A stretch of 64,000 nt of DNA, from positions 1-64,000 of the forward strand of contig CAKTHQ010000008.1 in assembly GCA_934565415.1 (NCBI GenBank), given 5' to 3'. The notes beneath the pieces were generated by a model that was not told the origin of the DNA, did not search any database, and saw nothing but the letters and a program-made list of their open reading frames with translations. Each line of letters begins with the position of its first letter. Position 1 is the stretch's first letter. Shown here in pieces: positions 1 to 7,975 of the stretch. Source of the DNA: an uncultured Oscillospiraceae bacterium (GTDB lineage Bacteria > Bacillota > Clostridia > Oscillospirales > Oscillospiraceae). The translations under genes were made by a program, and so were the position numbers.

Positions 1-58
1 ATATTGAATGGATGGTTGCGGCTTGAAGAAGATTTGTTTCATCTACAGGTACTATCAT
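1..58 (-). CDS. Start of a gene cut by the window edge, probably a GNAT-type acetyltransferase
   Basis: Only the first 19 codons lie inside the window, reading MIVPVDETNLLQAATIHSI. A clean Shine-Dalgarno GGAGG sits at about 63-67, five bases before the ATG at 58, which makes this a genuine gene start. The opening, a short beta strand then an AA-x-IHS helix, resembles the N-terminus of some GNAT N-acetyltransferases. That assignment is inference from very few residues; the rest of the gene lies outside the window. Confidence 0.45.
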   Translation of the reverse strand, partial: MIVPVDETNLLQAATIHSI

Positions 59-119
59 ACTTACCTCCACAAATTCCCGATTTATGAATACAGGGACAGC
101 AAATGTCATCCCCGTGAAA

Positions 120-386
120 TTATTCCCTTTGGATCCGTTTTTCAATGTCTTCAATCGACGGCAGCTGCCGTTGCAGTTCTTCCGGCAAGCTGCTGGTTAC
201 TTTACACGCACTGACACCCATGGGCTTGGACATAACTGTCAGCTTCCCTTTTGGCCTTTTTGGGCTCCAATAATTGTATTGCGTCGAGATAATCCCGCTC
301 AACCCCGCTGAGCGTCCGCTGTTGTGTAGATAATCATTTCTGAATTGTTCTGCGCATTCTCCAAATGTTCCATGTTCATTTCCCAT
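120..386 (-). CDS. Small hypothetical ORF, possibly a remnant
   Basis: An open frame of up to 88 codons, with an internal ATG at 233 that would give 37 residues ending in a charged helix (PSIEDIEKRIQRE). I do not recognise a family. It lies between an acetyltransferase-like start and an NTF2-like gene in an accessory-looking edge. The upstream half is rich in Asn, Tyr and Gly and does not look like a conserved fold, so only the C-terminal part may be real. It could be noise. Confidence 0.25.
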   Translation of the reverse strand: MGNEHGTFGECAEQFRNDYLHNSGRSAGLSGIISTQYNYWSPKRPKGKLTVMSKPMGVSACKVTSSLPEELQRQLPSIEDIEKRIQRE

Positions 387-407
387 TTCTTTCCCATAAC
401 CTGGAAT

Positions 408-776
408 TTATCTAATTGCTTTTCCGATATGTTTGTCTAATCTCCACTGTGGAGCATTCCCGTCGTCTGCCCAATACTCATCCATTGAAATGATTTTATC
501 CTCTTTGGTTTTTATGAAAGACGTGACATGAAAAGAAGCGTTTCTGCCTTTGGGATATACATTTACAACCGTAACGATTAGGTCATTCAGCGTTTCGACT
601 CTTTCAACGCTACCCTCCCAATCACCGGGATATTCACAATTAGCAATAATAAATTCATCAACATTAAATCGTTCATTGGTACAATGCCAGTTTATATAGG
701 CATCGTTCTGAAAATACTTTCTGATTTCATTCTCATTTTGACCGAGCACTGCTTTCCAAAAATCATATATATTCAT
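408..776 (-). CDS. NTF2-like / SnoaL-like protein
   Basis: A 122-residue protein of the size of a single NTF2-like cone-shaped domain. It begins with a helix (MNIYDFWKAVLGQNENEIRK), then an FxxDAYINW segment and alternating long strands ending in ISMDEYWADDGNAPQWR. This order of helices followed by a curved sheet with an acidic, aromatic C-terminal strand is typical of small SnoaL/DUF4440-like proteins, which bind small ligands or act as immunity or cyclase modules. No catalytic function can be assigned. A GGAGG lies about 14 bases upstream, slightly distant. It is a lone gene with no operon partner in view. Confidence 0.6.
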   Translation of the reverse strand: MNIYDFWKAVLGQNENEIRKYFQNDAYINWHCTNERFNVDEFIIANCEYPGDWEGSVERVETLNDLIVTVVNVYPKGRNASFHVTSFIKTKEDKIISMDEYWADDGNAPQWRLDKHIGKAIR

Positions 777-861
777 ATTGATCAGATGTTCCTCCGTAAA
801 TTCCGATATACAAATACGAGCGCACTCGTTGATGCTCCCATAAAATCATTTCCCCTTATTA

Positions 862-1197
862 TTAGAAAAGGTTCATCTCCCGCAGAATTTCATCTAAATT
901 TCTGCGGCCATACAGGACTCGCAAGATGTAGATGATTTCTGCCTTTTCGTCCGGGAAATAATACAGAATATAGTTTCCAACCTGCTTTTTGCGAATGGTC
1001 TTGCAGGGCAGAAATTCGTTATCCACCGGCGAACCGCTTTCCGGGAACAAGCAGGCTTCCGAGATAGCCGCTTGAAGCTTTTCCAGAAAAGCGGCGGCCG
1101 CCTGGGAATTGGCAAGCTGGACAGCCATATAGGACAGAATACTGTCTAAGTCCGCTTCCGCTTTCCCGGTCAGCCGATAGCCAAATTCACAGGCCAT
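862..1197 (-). CDS. ParE/RelE-family toxin
   Basis: A 111-residue protein with the RelE/ParE fold order: an N-terminal strand (YRLTGKAEADLDSI), two helices with AAAFLEKLQAAI, a PESGSPV turn, and the C-terminal strands GNYILYYFPDE and IIYILRVLYGRRN. The last two segments match the ParE signature in which a conserved Arg follows the final strand. Members either poison gyrase (ParE) or cut ribosome-bound mRNA (RelE); which applies is unknown, though ParE is the closer look. It overlaps the upstream antitoxin by 11 bases, so the pair is translationally coupled. Confidence 0.8.
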   Translation of the reverse strand: MACEFGYRLTGKAEADLDSILSYMAVQLANSQAAAAFLEKLQAAISEACLFPESGSPVDNEFLPCKTIRKKQVGNYILYYFPDEKAEIIYILRVLYGRRNLDEILREMNLF

Positions 1198-1444
1198 ACT
1201 TTTCCCTCATGTTTTGAAGCACGGAAGCGCCATCCTCCGTGCGGCCAGCCGCCACGTCTTCCATTCCGGCGATCAATGCCTGGGCTTCGTACATCTTTCG
1301 CATGGTTCGCTCATAATACTCAATGTCCATGACCACCAGCCGCCCGTAGCCGTTTTTCGTCACATACACCGGCCCATTTTCTTCCGCACAGCGGCGCTCC
1401 ACCTCAACGGTGTTCTTTAAGTCACGCATGGGAATGATCTGCAT
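1187..1444 (-). CDS. RelB/Phd-type antitoxin
   Basis: An 85-residue protein beginning MQIIPMRDLKNTVEVERRC, the usual opening of Phd/YefM-type antitoxins (short strand, DL-x-N, helix). It continues with the PVYVTKNGYGRLVVMDIEYYER strand-turn-strand, which forms the DNA-binding dimer, and ends in a charged C-terminal helix that would wrap the toxin. An SD-like GGAGCGG precedes it. As first gene of the pair it would repress the operon and neutralise the ParE-like product. Confidence 0.8.
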   Translation of the reverse strand: MQIIPMRDLKNTVEVERRCAEENGPVYVTKNGYGRLVVMDIEYYERTMRKMYEAQALIAGMEDVAAGRTEDGASVLQNMREKYGL

Positions 1445-1766
1445 AGTATCCGCTCCTTTCTTGTGGCTATATTATATCCTTAATTAGGCCGCATTTCAAG
1501 TGACTGCCAAAAGCTTTTTCCTGAGGCCGTTGTCCATAATGGCAATCACTCGAGAACGGTTCCCCCATTTTGCCGGACAAGGAGCTCATTGGCATCATGA
1601 TTCACGTTTTAGAAAATGCCCCGGTTTGTGTGGATACGGGATTTTTGCCCGGGATATGCTCCAGGCGGGATAAAATAGGGGACGGCAATGGTCGTCCCCC
1701 ATTTTCCAAATCGTGACGAAGCAGATTCCTATTTACAACATTCGCTCCGGCCGCTGTCGTGGCCGC
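1445..1766. other. Gene-free stretch with a possible coding remnant
   Basis: About 320 bases without a convincing gene. On the plus strand near 1562-1716 one frame reads LPDKELIGIMIHVLENAP and onward to a stop. This vaguely resembles the end of a PTS-regulation (PRD) domain, but it has no start or RBS and could be chance. A short hairpin (GGGGACG / CGTCCCC, 1678-1684 with 1693-1699) followed by ATTTT at 1701-1705 could terminate plus-strand transcription. Confidence 0.25.
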
Positions 1767-2873
1767 CTAATTGTGTCCTTCCAATTTCTCCAGAGCTTCC
1801 ACCAGTGCCTTTCTCTGCCTGTCGCTGGCCTGGTGACCGAAGCTGACACGGACGGTGCCGCTGTGCAATGTTCCGGCACTTTCGTGGGCCAGCGGGGCGC
1901 AGTGGAGGCCTGCGCGGACGGCGATGCCCTGCTTCCCCAAGGCTTGCGCAATTTCTTCACAATCCCTTTTCCCCCGGAAGGAGACGGTACCCGCCTGGTG
2001 CTCCCCGCAATAGACGCGGCAGCCCAGGCGTTTTAAATCCCGGCACAAACGCATTGCCTGGGTATGCTCCCTTTGAAAAATATTTCCGATCCCCTGGCTC
2101 CGGACTTCCCGGATGCCGGCACATAGGCCCGCCGCCCCGGGCACATTCAGGGTACCCGGCTCCAGGCGTTCCGGCAGCTCCTGGGGCATTTCCTTTAGCC
2201 GGGACTGGCTGCCGGTGCCGCCGAAGAGCAGGGGCTTCCCGGGCCCGCCGCACAATAACAGCCCCGTTCCCTGGGGGCCCAGCAGGCCCTTATGTCCCGG
2301 CATGGCAATAAAGTCCGCGCCCAGTTTTTTCAGGCTCACAGGCAGGCTCCCGGCCGCCTGTGCTGCATCCAGGACAAATGGCACTCCCTTTTCCCGGCAA
2401 AGCCTCGCCATCTCCTCTACCGGCAGGATGTAGCCAAAGACATTGGACACATAGGTAAATACCGCCCCGTCCACGCCCCGGTCCAGCTCCCGGCGGAAGG
2501 AATCCAACAGCTCCTCCCAGTTAAAAAGCTTTCGTCCGGCAATGCGAACCTCCGCCTTCCGGGCATACAGGGGCCGCATAACCGCGTTGTGCTCAAAGCC
2601 GGAAACCAGCACCCTGGCCCCTTCCGGAACCAGGCTGCCGATGGCAATGTTCAACCCGTGGGTACAGCTGCTGGTAAGTACCACCTGCTCCGGGCGGCAG
2701 TCAAACAAGGCCCCCGCCGCCTCCCGCAGGTCCAGCACCAGACCGGAGGCCGCCATAGCCGCCCCATAGCCGCCTCTCCCCGGGTTGGCTCCCTGTTCCA
2801 AAGCAGCAGCCACCGCCCCCACAACTGCCCGTGGCTTGGGAAAGGAAGTGGCCCCGTTATCCAGATAGATCAT
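1767..2873 (-). CDS. Cysteine desulfurase-family class V aminotransferase
   Basis: A 368-residue PLP enzyme of the SufS/CsdB-like desulfurase family, predicted to abstract sulfur (or selenium) from cysteine (or selenocysteine) and pass it on as a persulfide. It starts IYLDNGATSFPKP, has the substrate loop TSSCTHGLNIAI (near residue 70), the VLDAAQAAG Asp/Gln pair that holds PLP, and the PLP lysine at about 195 in MPGHKGLLGPQGTG. Near the C-terminus, RAGLHCAPLAH carries the likely catalytic cysteine. The downstream DUF3343 carrier gene overlaps the Met of this start by 4 bases. Close kin are catalogued as a separate desulfurase family from IscS, so housekeeping Fe-S assembly is not implied. 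Confidence 0.88.
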   Translation of the reverse strand: MIYLDNGATSFPKPRAVVGAVAAALEQGANPGRGGYGAAMAASGLVLDLREAAGALFDCRPEQVVLTSSCTHGLNIAIGSLVPEGARVLVSGFEHNAVMRPLYARKAEVRIAGRKLFNWEELLDSFRRELDRGVDGAVFTYVSNVFGYILPVEEMARLCREKGVPFVLDAAQAAGSLPVSLKKLGADFIAMPGHKGLLGPQGTGLLLCGGPGKPLLFGGTGSQSRLKEMPQELPERLEPGTLNVPGAAGLCAGIREVRSQGIGNIFQREHTQAMRLCRDLKRLGCRVYCGEHQAGTVSFRGKRDCEEIAQALGKQGIAVRAGLHCAPLAHESAGTLHSGTVRVSFGHQASDRQRKALVEALEKLEGHN

Positions 2874-3112
2874 AGGGCCACTTCCTCCCCTTTTCCATTG
2901 TAGACCTTGCGCCAGCCGATTTCATCCCCGCGCAGAACCTCCAGCGCCCGGTAAATGCCGGTGCCTCTTACCCGCAGTCCGTAGCCGCAGCCCTGCTCCT
3001 CCATCCATTTGGGCGTGCGCAGCAGGCTGCACCCAATTCCCCGCCTTTTCAGGCTCCGCTCTCCTCTTTGGGCATAGGTCACCGAGCGGAAGGTGATTAG
3101 ATACTGTTCCAT
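2870..3112 (-). CDS. DUF3343 protein, putative S/Se carrier
   Basis: An 80-residue protein starting MEQYLITFRSVTYAQRGER, the hallmark of DUF3343: a strand, then a helix that packs near a Cys (here GCSLLRTPKWM). The family is proposed to be a small sulfur or selenium carrier and is often found beside class V desulfurases, as it is here. I chose the ATG at 3112 over an upstream in-frame ATG because GGGAGG (3121-3126) lies eight bases before it. That SD is the 3' arm of a terminator hairpin and its poly-U tract abuts the start codon, so expression may depend on terminator read-through. Confidence 0.82.
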   Translation of the reverse strand: MEQYLITFRSVTYAQRGERSLKRRGIGCSLLRTPKWMEEQGCGYGLRVRGTGIYRALEVLRGDEIGWRKVYNGKGEEVAL

Positions 3113-3114
3113 AG

Positions 3115-3148
3115 AAAAAACCTCCCGGCACATTCTATGCACGGGAGG
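3115..3148 (-). terminator. Terminator after ispF that overlaps the DUF3343 ribosome-binding site
   Basis: Read on the minus strand, CCTCCCG pairs with CGGGAGG (3142-3148 with 3121-3127) plus an inner GCA/TGC extension past a one-base bulge, followed directly by TTTTTTCT and the ATG at 3112. The second arm is the only Shine-Dalgarno of the next gene. The hairpin is also flanked by a T-run on the plus strand. Confidence 0.8.
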
Positions 3149-3165
3149 ATTTCTTGGTTTTTTTC

Positions 3166-3639
3166 TTATTTTTCGTCAAGCAGGCATACGGCATGGCAGG
3201 ACATACCCCGGCCTTCCCCGGTAAAGCCCAGGTGCTCCTCGGTGGTAGCCTTCACATTTACCCTGCCCGGGTCGATGCCCAGGGCAGCGGCAATGTTCTC
3301 CTGCATTTGAGGAATGTAGGGGCGCAGCTTGGGCCTTTGTGCAATCATGGTTACATCGATGTTCCCTACGGAAAAGCCCGCCGCCTCCAACTTTCGTCCC
3401 ACGCATTCCAGGAGCTTTCCGGAGTCAGCCCCCTTGTAGCGCATATCCGTATCCGGGAAGTGAAGGCCAATGTCCCCCAGCCCGGCAGCCCCCAGCAGGG
3501 CATCCATCACGGCGTGGAGCAGCACATCCGCATCGCTGTGGCCCTCCAGGCCCAAGTCATAGGGCACCTCTACCCCGCCCAGGATCAGCTTCCGGCCGGG
3601 GACCAGAGCGTGAACATCATATCCGTGTCCGATTCTCAT
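3166..3639 (-). CDS. ispF: 2-C-methyl-D-erythritol 2,4-cyclodiphosphate synthase
   Basis: A 157-residue enzyme of the non-mevalonate (MEP) isoprenoid pathway, which cyclises CDP-methylerythritol phosphate with release of CMP. Length is standard. The opening [12 protein letters not shown] supplies the metal ligands Asp8 and His10, and His42 ([12 protein letters not shown]) is the third. [11 protein letters not shown] and the C-terminal [16 protein letters not shown] loop are family signatures. It overlaps ispD by four bases, forming an ispD-ispF pair directly behind murD, so isoprenoid (undecaprenyl carrier) and murein precursor supply are co-transcribed. Confidence 0.97.
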   Translation of the reverse strand: MRIGHGYDVHALVPGRKLILGGVEVPYDLGLEGHSDADVLLHAVMDALLGAAGLGDIGLHFPDTDMRYKGADSGKLLECVGRKLEAAGFSVGNIDVTMIAQRPKLRPYIPQMQENIAAALGIDPGRVNVKATTEEHLGFTGEGRGMSCHAVCLLDEK

Positions 3640-4358
3640 GGTTCTTCCTCCAATAGCAGTTCTGCAATTTTCAGGTCCAGGGGAGTGGTAACCTTCAGGT
3701 TCCGTTCCTCTCCCTCTACCAGACGAATTTTCATCCCCAGCCGCTCTGCGGCGGAGCAGTCATCCGTCACACTGGCCCCGTCCTTTTCCGCCTGCTCCAA
3801 GGCCCCCAGCAGCAGGTCCCGGTCGATGACCTGGGGTGTCTGTACCGCCCGCAGGGTCCCACGGTCCGGGGTGGAGGCCACGAACCCCGCCGCCGCCACC
3901 TTGATGGTGTCCTTTACCTGGATGGCCGGGGCCGCCGCCCCGTAGGTATGGGCCGCCCGGATGGTTTTGTCAATCAGCGCCTCCGAGATAAGGGGCCGGG
4001 CTCCATCGTGGACTGCCGCCAGGGTTACCTCCTTTGAAAGGGTTTGCAGCCCCAGCTTTACCGATTCCTGGCGGCTGCTGCCTCCCTTGACCACTGCCCG
4101 GACCTTTTCCAGGTCCCCGCACAGCTCCGTAATGGGCTCAACCAGGTCCTCCCGGGTCACAATCACAATTTCCTTTACCAGCGCACAGGCCTGAAAGGCC
4201 CGGGCCGTCCGCAGGATCATCGGCTCCCCTTTTAAGGGGGCCATCACCTTATCGATGCCCCCCATCCGGGAGGCGGACCCGGCCGCCACCAGCACCGCCC
4301 CGCAGCTTTTGGCGGGAAGCACCTGCCGGGCCGTCTTTGCCATTTTCTGAAAGGTCAT
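3636..4358 (-). CDS. ispD: 2-C-methyl-D-erythritol 4-phosphate cytidylyltransferase
   Basis: About 240 residues. It transfers CMP from CTP to methylerythritol 4-phosphate. The nucleotide-binding signature [18 protein letters not shown] lies near residues 20-38, HDGARP near 115, and the TPQ/TDDCSA motifs follow. An in-frame GTG at 4364 overlaps the murD stop, but the AAGGAG at about 4368-4373 is properly spaced only for the ATG at 4358, which I prefer. The N-terminal extension of about 19 residues before the catalytic core is somewhat long for the family. Confidence 0.95.
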   Translation of the reverse strand: MTFQKMAKTARQVLPAKSCGAVLVAAGSASRMGGIDKVMAPLKGEPMILRTARAFQACALVKEIVIVTREDLVEPITELCGDLEKVRAVVKGGSSRQESVKLGLQTLSKEVTLAAVHDGARPLISEALIDKTIRAAHTYGAAAPAIQVKDTIKVAAAGFVASTPDRGTLRAVQTPQVIDRDLLLGALEQAEKDGASVTDDCSAAERLGMKIRLVEGEERNLKVTTPLDLKIAELLLEEEP

Positions 4359-4360
4359 GC

Positions 4361-5722
4361 TCACAGCTCCTTGATGAGTTTTTTGTAGTATTCGCCCCGG
4401 ACCATAAAGTTTTTGAACTGGTCAAAGGCCGCGCTGGCCGGGCTCATAAGCACCACATCCCCGCTTTCCGCCGCTTTTGCCGCTGCCAGGGTGGCGGAGG
4501 TAAAGTCCGGGCAATCGGTAATTTCCGGGAAGCCGGGCTTATATTCCGGGGCCTGCTCCACTGCCTGCCGGATCTTAGGGCCGGTAACGCCGCCCAGGAA
4601 CAGCTTTTTTACATGGCGGCAGATTTCCGGCCCCAGCACATCATAGGGGATATGCTTATCGTACCCCCCGGCAATGAGAATCACCTTCTCCGGGAAGCTC
4701 CGCAGTCCCGCAATGGTCCGGCTGGGAGAGGAGGCAATGGAGTCGTTATAGTACCGGACCCCGTCCTTGATGCGCACCAGCTCAATGCGGTGCTCTACAC
4801 CGCCAAAGGTCCGGGCCACCTGGCGGATGGCCTCGTCCGTCACCAGGCCTTCCGTCAAGGCAATGGCCGCCATGTAGTTTTCGATGTTATGGGTGCCGGG
4901 AATCAGGATTTCCTTGCTCTCCAAAAGCTTCTCTCCGTGGCGGTAGATGATGCCGTTTTCCTCCCACACGCCGTTTGTGGGCTTTTTCCGGGAGAAGAAC
5001 ACAGTCCTTCCGTTGCCCCGGAGCGCTGATGTAATGGCGTTGTCAGCATTTAGAACCAGAAGGCCGTTTTGATCCTGAAAGCGATAAATGTTCTTCTTGG
5101 CCTCCACATATTCCTCCATATCCTTGTGGATATCCAGGTGATTGGGGGCAAGATTTGTAATGAGGGCCCGCTGGGCGCTGCGGGTCATGTCCATCAACTG
5201 GAAGGAGCTGAGCTCCACCACCGCAAAATCCTCTTTTTTCATCTGGCGGCACAGCGGCAGCAGGGGCGTCCCGATGTTGCCCCCCAGGAAGACTGTTTTG
5301 CCGGAGGCCTTCAGCATTTCCGCCGTCAGGGTGGTGGTGGTGGTTTTTCCGTCGGAACCGGTCACGGCAATCAGGTTGCAGGGGCAAACCTCAAAGAATA
5401 CCTCCATCTCCGAAGTCACCTTGGCCCCCCGCTGCCGAAGGGCCTGAATGGCCGGATTCCCCGGGTGCATTCCGGGGGTACGGAAGAGAATATCCGCCTC
5501 TACCCCGTCCAGATAGCCTTCGCCTACATGAAGGCGGCAGCCCCGGCGCTCCAGGTCCAGCACCTCTTCGTCCAGCTTTTCCCGGGGGGTCTTGTCGCAG
5601 CCCACCACATCGCAGCCAAATTCCAGCAGCAGACGGACCAAAGGCCGATTGCTGACCCCCAGGCCCAATACGGCGATTCTCTTACCCTTCAGGGAAGAAA
5701 AATAGGTTTCAAAGGCATCCAT
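4361..5722 (-). CDS. murD: UDP-N-acetylmuramoylalanine-D-glutamate ligase
   Basis: A cytoplasmic Mur ligase that adds D-Glu to UDP-MurNAc-L-Ala. An N-terminal Rossmann domain (KRIAVLGLGVSNRPLVRLL) is followed by the ATP loop TGSDGKTTTTTL near residue 115, the NxAPNHLDIHKD motif, and the C-terminal domain with HRIELV and YYNDSIASSP. An upstream in-frame ATG exists at 5743, but GGGAG lies ten bases before the ATG at 5722, giving 453 residues, close to the family norm. It leads the murD-ispD-ispF cluster. Confidence 0.95.
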   Translation of the reverse strand: MDAFETYFSSLKGKRIAVLGLGVSNRPLVRLLLEFGCDVVGCDKTPREKLDEEVLDLERRGCRLHVGEGYLDGVEADILFRTPGMHPGNPAIQALRQRGAKVTSEMEVFFEVCPCNLIAVTGSDGKTTTTTLTAEMLKASGKTVFLGGNIGTPLLPLCRQMKKEDFAVVELSSFQLMDMTRSAQRALITNLAPNHLDIHKDMEEYVEAKKNIYRFQDQNGLLVLNADNAITSALRGNGRTVFFSRKKPTNGVWEENGIIYRHGEKLLESKEILIPGTHNIENYMAAIALTEGLVTDEAIRQVARTFGGVEHRIELVRIKDGVRYYNDSIASSPSRTIAGLRSFPEKVILIAGGYDKHIPYDVLGPEICRHVKKLFLGGVTGPKIRQAVEQAPEYKPGFPEITDCPDFTSATLAAAKAAESGDVVLMSPASAAFDQFKNFMVRGEYYKKLIKEL

Positions 5723-5896
5723 AGATACCACGCTCCCATCCATTTGTTTTGGCTACAGTATACTCTGATTTTCACAGGTTTGCAAGAGAAGGTTGCCAAT
5801 TGCAAGATTGGAACGCTTTATTTCCCCTCCCAGCCCCGGCAAATCAACGGGCGCACCGCAAAATGCACCCTTTGATGAAGCCCAAAGGCGCCAAAA

Positions 5897-5932
5897 TGGG
5901 GCTGCTGCAAAAAATTTTTTGCAGCAGCCCCA
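5897..5932. terminator. Perfect 36-base inverted repeat between CBS gene and murD
   Basis: TGGGGCTGCTGCAAAAAA is followed immediately by its exact reverse complement (18 + 18 bases). It lies between the end of the CBS gene (5958) and the start of murD (5722), both on the minus strand. The A/T centre would form the loop, or read as an A-tract/T-tract in a terminator. It resembles the element at 62700-62735. Confidence 0.7.
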
Positions 5933-5957
5933 TAATACGGGCCGGATTTCACTGGGG

Positions 5958-6371
5958 TTAGTCTTCAGGGAACAGGGTCTGCTTGCAATACTGGATAATA
6001 GAGCGTCTCGTAACAATGCCGATAAAGGCATCCTTGTCGTCTACCACGGGGACAAAGTTCTGGGTGGAGGCCCGGTCGATGAGGTCGTGCATGGAGGTGG
6101 TGACCCTGACTGGGACATTGTCTCTCCGGCGGCTGATCTCGCCGATGCGGTGGGCTTCCGCCTGGCGCATATCCATGTTGCAGATGTACTTCAGGGCCCA
6201 CAACAGGTCGCCCTCTGTCAGGGTGCCCCGGTATTCGCCGTTGTGGTTAAGGATGGGGATGGATGAATATTTGACCACTTCCATCTTTTCCATAGCCTGG
6301 CGGATGGTATAGTCGTCATATAGGTACGCGCACATCGCTTTGGGCATCAAAAAAAACAATATGTTGTTCAT
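5958..6371 (-). CDS. CBS-domain-pair protein
   Basis: A 137-residue protein made of two tandem CBS motifs and nothing else. The first spans roughly residues 18-72 (TIRQAMEKMEVVKYSSIPILNHNG, GTLTEGDLLWAL), the second 80-135 (VTTSMHDLIDRASTQNFVPVVDDKD, GIVTRRSIIQYC). Such pairs bind adenosyl nucleotides and act as energy or ligand sensors for a partner, but no partner is visible beside it. AAAGGAA precedes the ATG at 6371. It has its own promoter and a terminator-like repeat downstream, so it is probably monocistronic. Confidence 0.85.
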   Translation of the reverse strand: MNNILFFLMPKAMCAYLYDDYTIRQAMEKMEVVKYSSIPILNHNGEYRGTLTEGDLLWALKYICNMDMRQAEAHRIGEISRRRDNVPVRVTTSMHDLIDRASTQNFVPVVDDKDAFIGIVTRRSIIQYCKQTLFPED

Positions 6372-6390
6372 ACCGCAATTCCTTTCCGTA

Positions 6391-6423
6391 GGGGGTTACC
6401 CCCTTGTCTGTATTATTATAGCA
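6391..6423 (-). promoter_or_regulatory. Extended -10 promoter and short leader hairpin of the CBS gene
   Basis: On the minus strand TGC precedes a perfect TATAAT (6415-6420). No good -35 is present 17 bases upstream, as expected for an extended -10 promoter. GGGGGT/ACCCCC (6391-6403) forms a small palindrome in the leader before the SD. Confidence 0.55.
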
Positions 6424-6512
6424 CAGGGGACATGGAAAAGCATGAACAATTGTTGACGAAGTCCACATGGAATGCGGAGAAAATTTTTCTGAGATTTATG
6501 CAGGATGCACAA

Positions 6513-7775
6513 TCAGTTGTGGAAGGTAAACTCCGTGCAGTCCAGGGTTGCAAAATAATCCATAGGCGTCTCTGCCCGGCGGATGAGCTGGAAGGAACCG
6601 TCCTCATGGAGGAGTACTTCCGCGGAGCGGAGCTTGCCATTGTAGTTGTAGCCCATAGAGTGGCCGTGGGCGCCGGTATCGTGGATGACCACAATGTCCC
6701 CCCGGTCGATGGCGGGCAGGCTCCGCTCAATGGCAAACTTATCGTTGTTCTCGCACAGGCCGCCGGTAACATCGTACACATGGTCCAGGATTGCATCCTC
6801 CTTGCCCAGGACGGTGATGTGGTGATAAGCGCCGTACATGGCAGGCCGCATCAGGTCCGCGGCGCAGGCATCCAGGCCGATGTACTCCCGATAGATATGC
6901 TTCTGGTGCAACACGGTGGAGACCAGATGGCCATAGGGAGCCAGCATAAACCGGCCCAGCTCCGTAAAGATAGCCACATCTCCCATCCCGGCGGGGGTCA
7001 TGATCTCTTCGTAGCGTTTCCTTACCCCGGCGCCGATGGTGGCAATGTCGCAGGCGGGCTGCTCGGGACGGTAGTCCACGCCGATGCCGCCGGAGAGATT
7101 GATAAAACGGAAGTCTGCCCCGGTGGCGTTTTTCAGCCGGACGGCCAGCCGGAACAGCTGACTTGCCAGCTCGGGGTAATACTCATTGGTGGTGGTGTTG
7201 GAGGCCAGGAAGGCATGGATGCCAAAGTGCCTGGTACCCAGCTTCATTAGCCGGTTGATAGCCCCGGCCATCTGATCCTCGGTCATACCGTACTTGGCAT
7301 CCCGGGGCATATCCATAATGGTGTTGCCCAGGCTAAAGGAGCCGCCGGGATTATACCGCAGGCACACAGTCTCCGGTACGGGACCCAGCTTTTCCAGAAA
7401 GTCCACATAGGTGGCATCGTCCAGGTTGATATAGGCGCCCATTTCCTCGGCTTTGCGCATATCCTTCTCCGGGGTCACGTTGGAAGAGAACATCACATCA
7501 TGGCCGGTAATGCCTACGGCCTCCGCAAGCAAAAGCTCCGTATAGCTGGCGCAGTCGCAGCCGCAGCCCTCCTCGTGGAGGAGCTTGAGAATATAGGGGT
7601 TGGGGGTGGCCTTCACGGCGAAGTATTCCCGAAAGCCCTTGTTCCAGGAAAAGGCGGCTTTTAGCGCCCGGGCATTGCGCCGGATCCCGGCCTCGTCGTA
7701 CAGGTGGAAGGGGGTAGGTACCTCCTGAATAATCACCCTGGCCTTGTCCAGGGTGATGAATGGGGTTTTCTTCAT
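6513..7775 (-). CDS. lysA: Diaminopimelate decarboxylase family enzyme
   Basis: A 420-residue fold-III PLP decarboxylase, expected to convert meso-diaminopimelate to lysine. The PLP lysine is in EYFAVKATPNP (about residue 50), the HAFLASNT and NLSGGIGVDY segments form the barrel, FTELGRFM matches the E-x-GR phosphate site, and GGLCENND corresponds to the CESxD active-site motif. The open frame extends 45 codons further upstream, but AGAGAGGA lies just before the ATG at 7775 and the promoter lies inside the extension, so that start is chosen. The leader is only about 30 bases, leaving no room for a lysine riboswitch. A related amino-acid or polyamine-precursor decarboxylase is the main alternative. 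Confidence 0.85.
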   Translation of the reverse strand: MKKTPFITLDKARVIIQEVPTPFHLYDEAGIRRNARALKAAFSWNKGFREYFAVKATPNPYILKLLHEEGCGCDCASYTELLLAEAVGITGHDVMFSSNVTPEKDMRKAEEMGAYINLDDATYVDFLEKLGPVPETVCLRYNPGGSFSLGNTIMDMPRDAKYGMTEDQMAGAINRLMKLGTRHFGIHAFLASNTTTNEYYPELASQLFRLAVRLKNATGADFRFINLSGGIGVDYRPEQPACDIATIGAGVRKRYEEIMTPAGMGDVAIFTELGRFMLAPYGHLVSTVLHQKHIYREYIGLDACAADLMRPAMYGAYHHITVLGKEDAILDHVYDVTGGLCENNDKFAIERSLPAIDRGDIVVIHDTGAHGHSMGYNYNGKLRSAEVLLHEDGSFQLIRRAETPMDYFATLDCTEFTFHN

Positions 7776-7815
7776 GGGCTGGTCCTCTCTTCTCTGAAAA
7801 TGTATTTTTATTCGC

Positions 7816-7844
7816 ATTTTACCTATATTTTTGCAAAAAGTCAA
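7816..7844 (-). promoter_or_regulatory. Promoter of the diaminopimelate decarboxylase gene
   Basis: TTGACT (7839-7844), a 17-base spacer and TAAAAT (7816-7821) on the minus strand, about 40 bases before the ATG at 7775. Confidence 0.75.
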
Positions 7845-7936
7845 TATTTTTCTTTCTCTACTCCCGGTAGAATCCGGGTTCCTCCCGATGTAGAGCGGTA
7901 GAGTCTGCATTGTAGGAACACTTTCGGCCGATTTGT

Positions 7937-7967
7937 GCTATACTGGAGGCACGAACCCAAAAGGAGG
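7937..7967 (+). promoter_or_regulatory. Extended -10 promoter and RBS of the hemolysin III gene
   Basis: TGC followed by TATACT (7939-7944) forms an extended -10. AAGGAGG at 7961-7967 is eight bases before the ATG at 7976. No clear -35 at 17 bases. Confidence 0.6.
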
Positions 7968-7975
7968 TCACCTGT

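Noticed and set aside
5897..5932. Perfect palindrome considered as an attachment or recombination site
   Set aside because: No integrase or mobile gene nearby; its location behind a stop codon and similarity to 62700-62735 fit a terminator better.
7775..7910. Possible lysine riboswitch before the diaminopimelate decarboxylase gene
   Set aside because: The promoter at 7816-7844 leaves a leader of only about 30 bases, far too short for an L-box.
7775..7910. 45-codon N-terminal extension of the decarboxylase frame
   Set aside because: The extension contains the promoter and lacks family similarity; the ATG at 7775 has a proper RBS.
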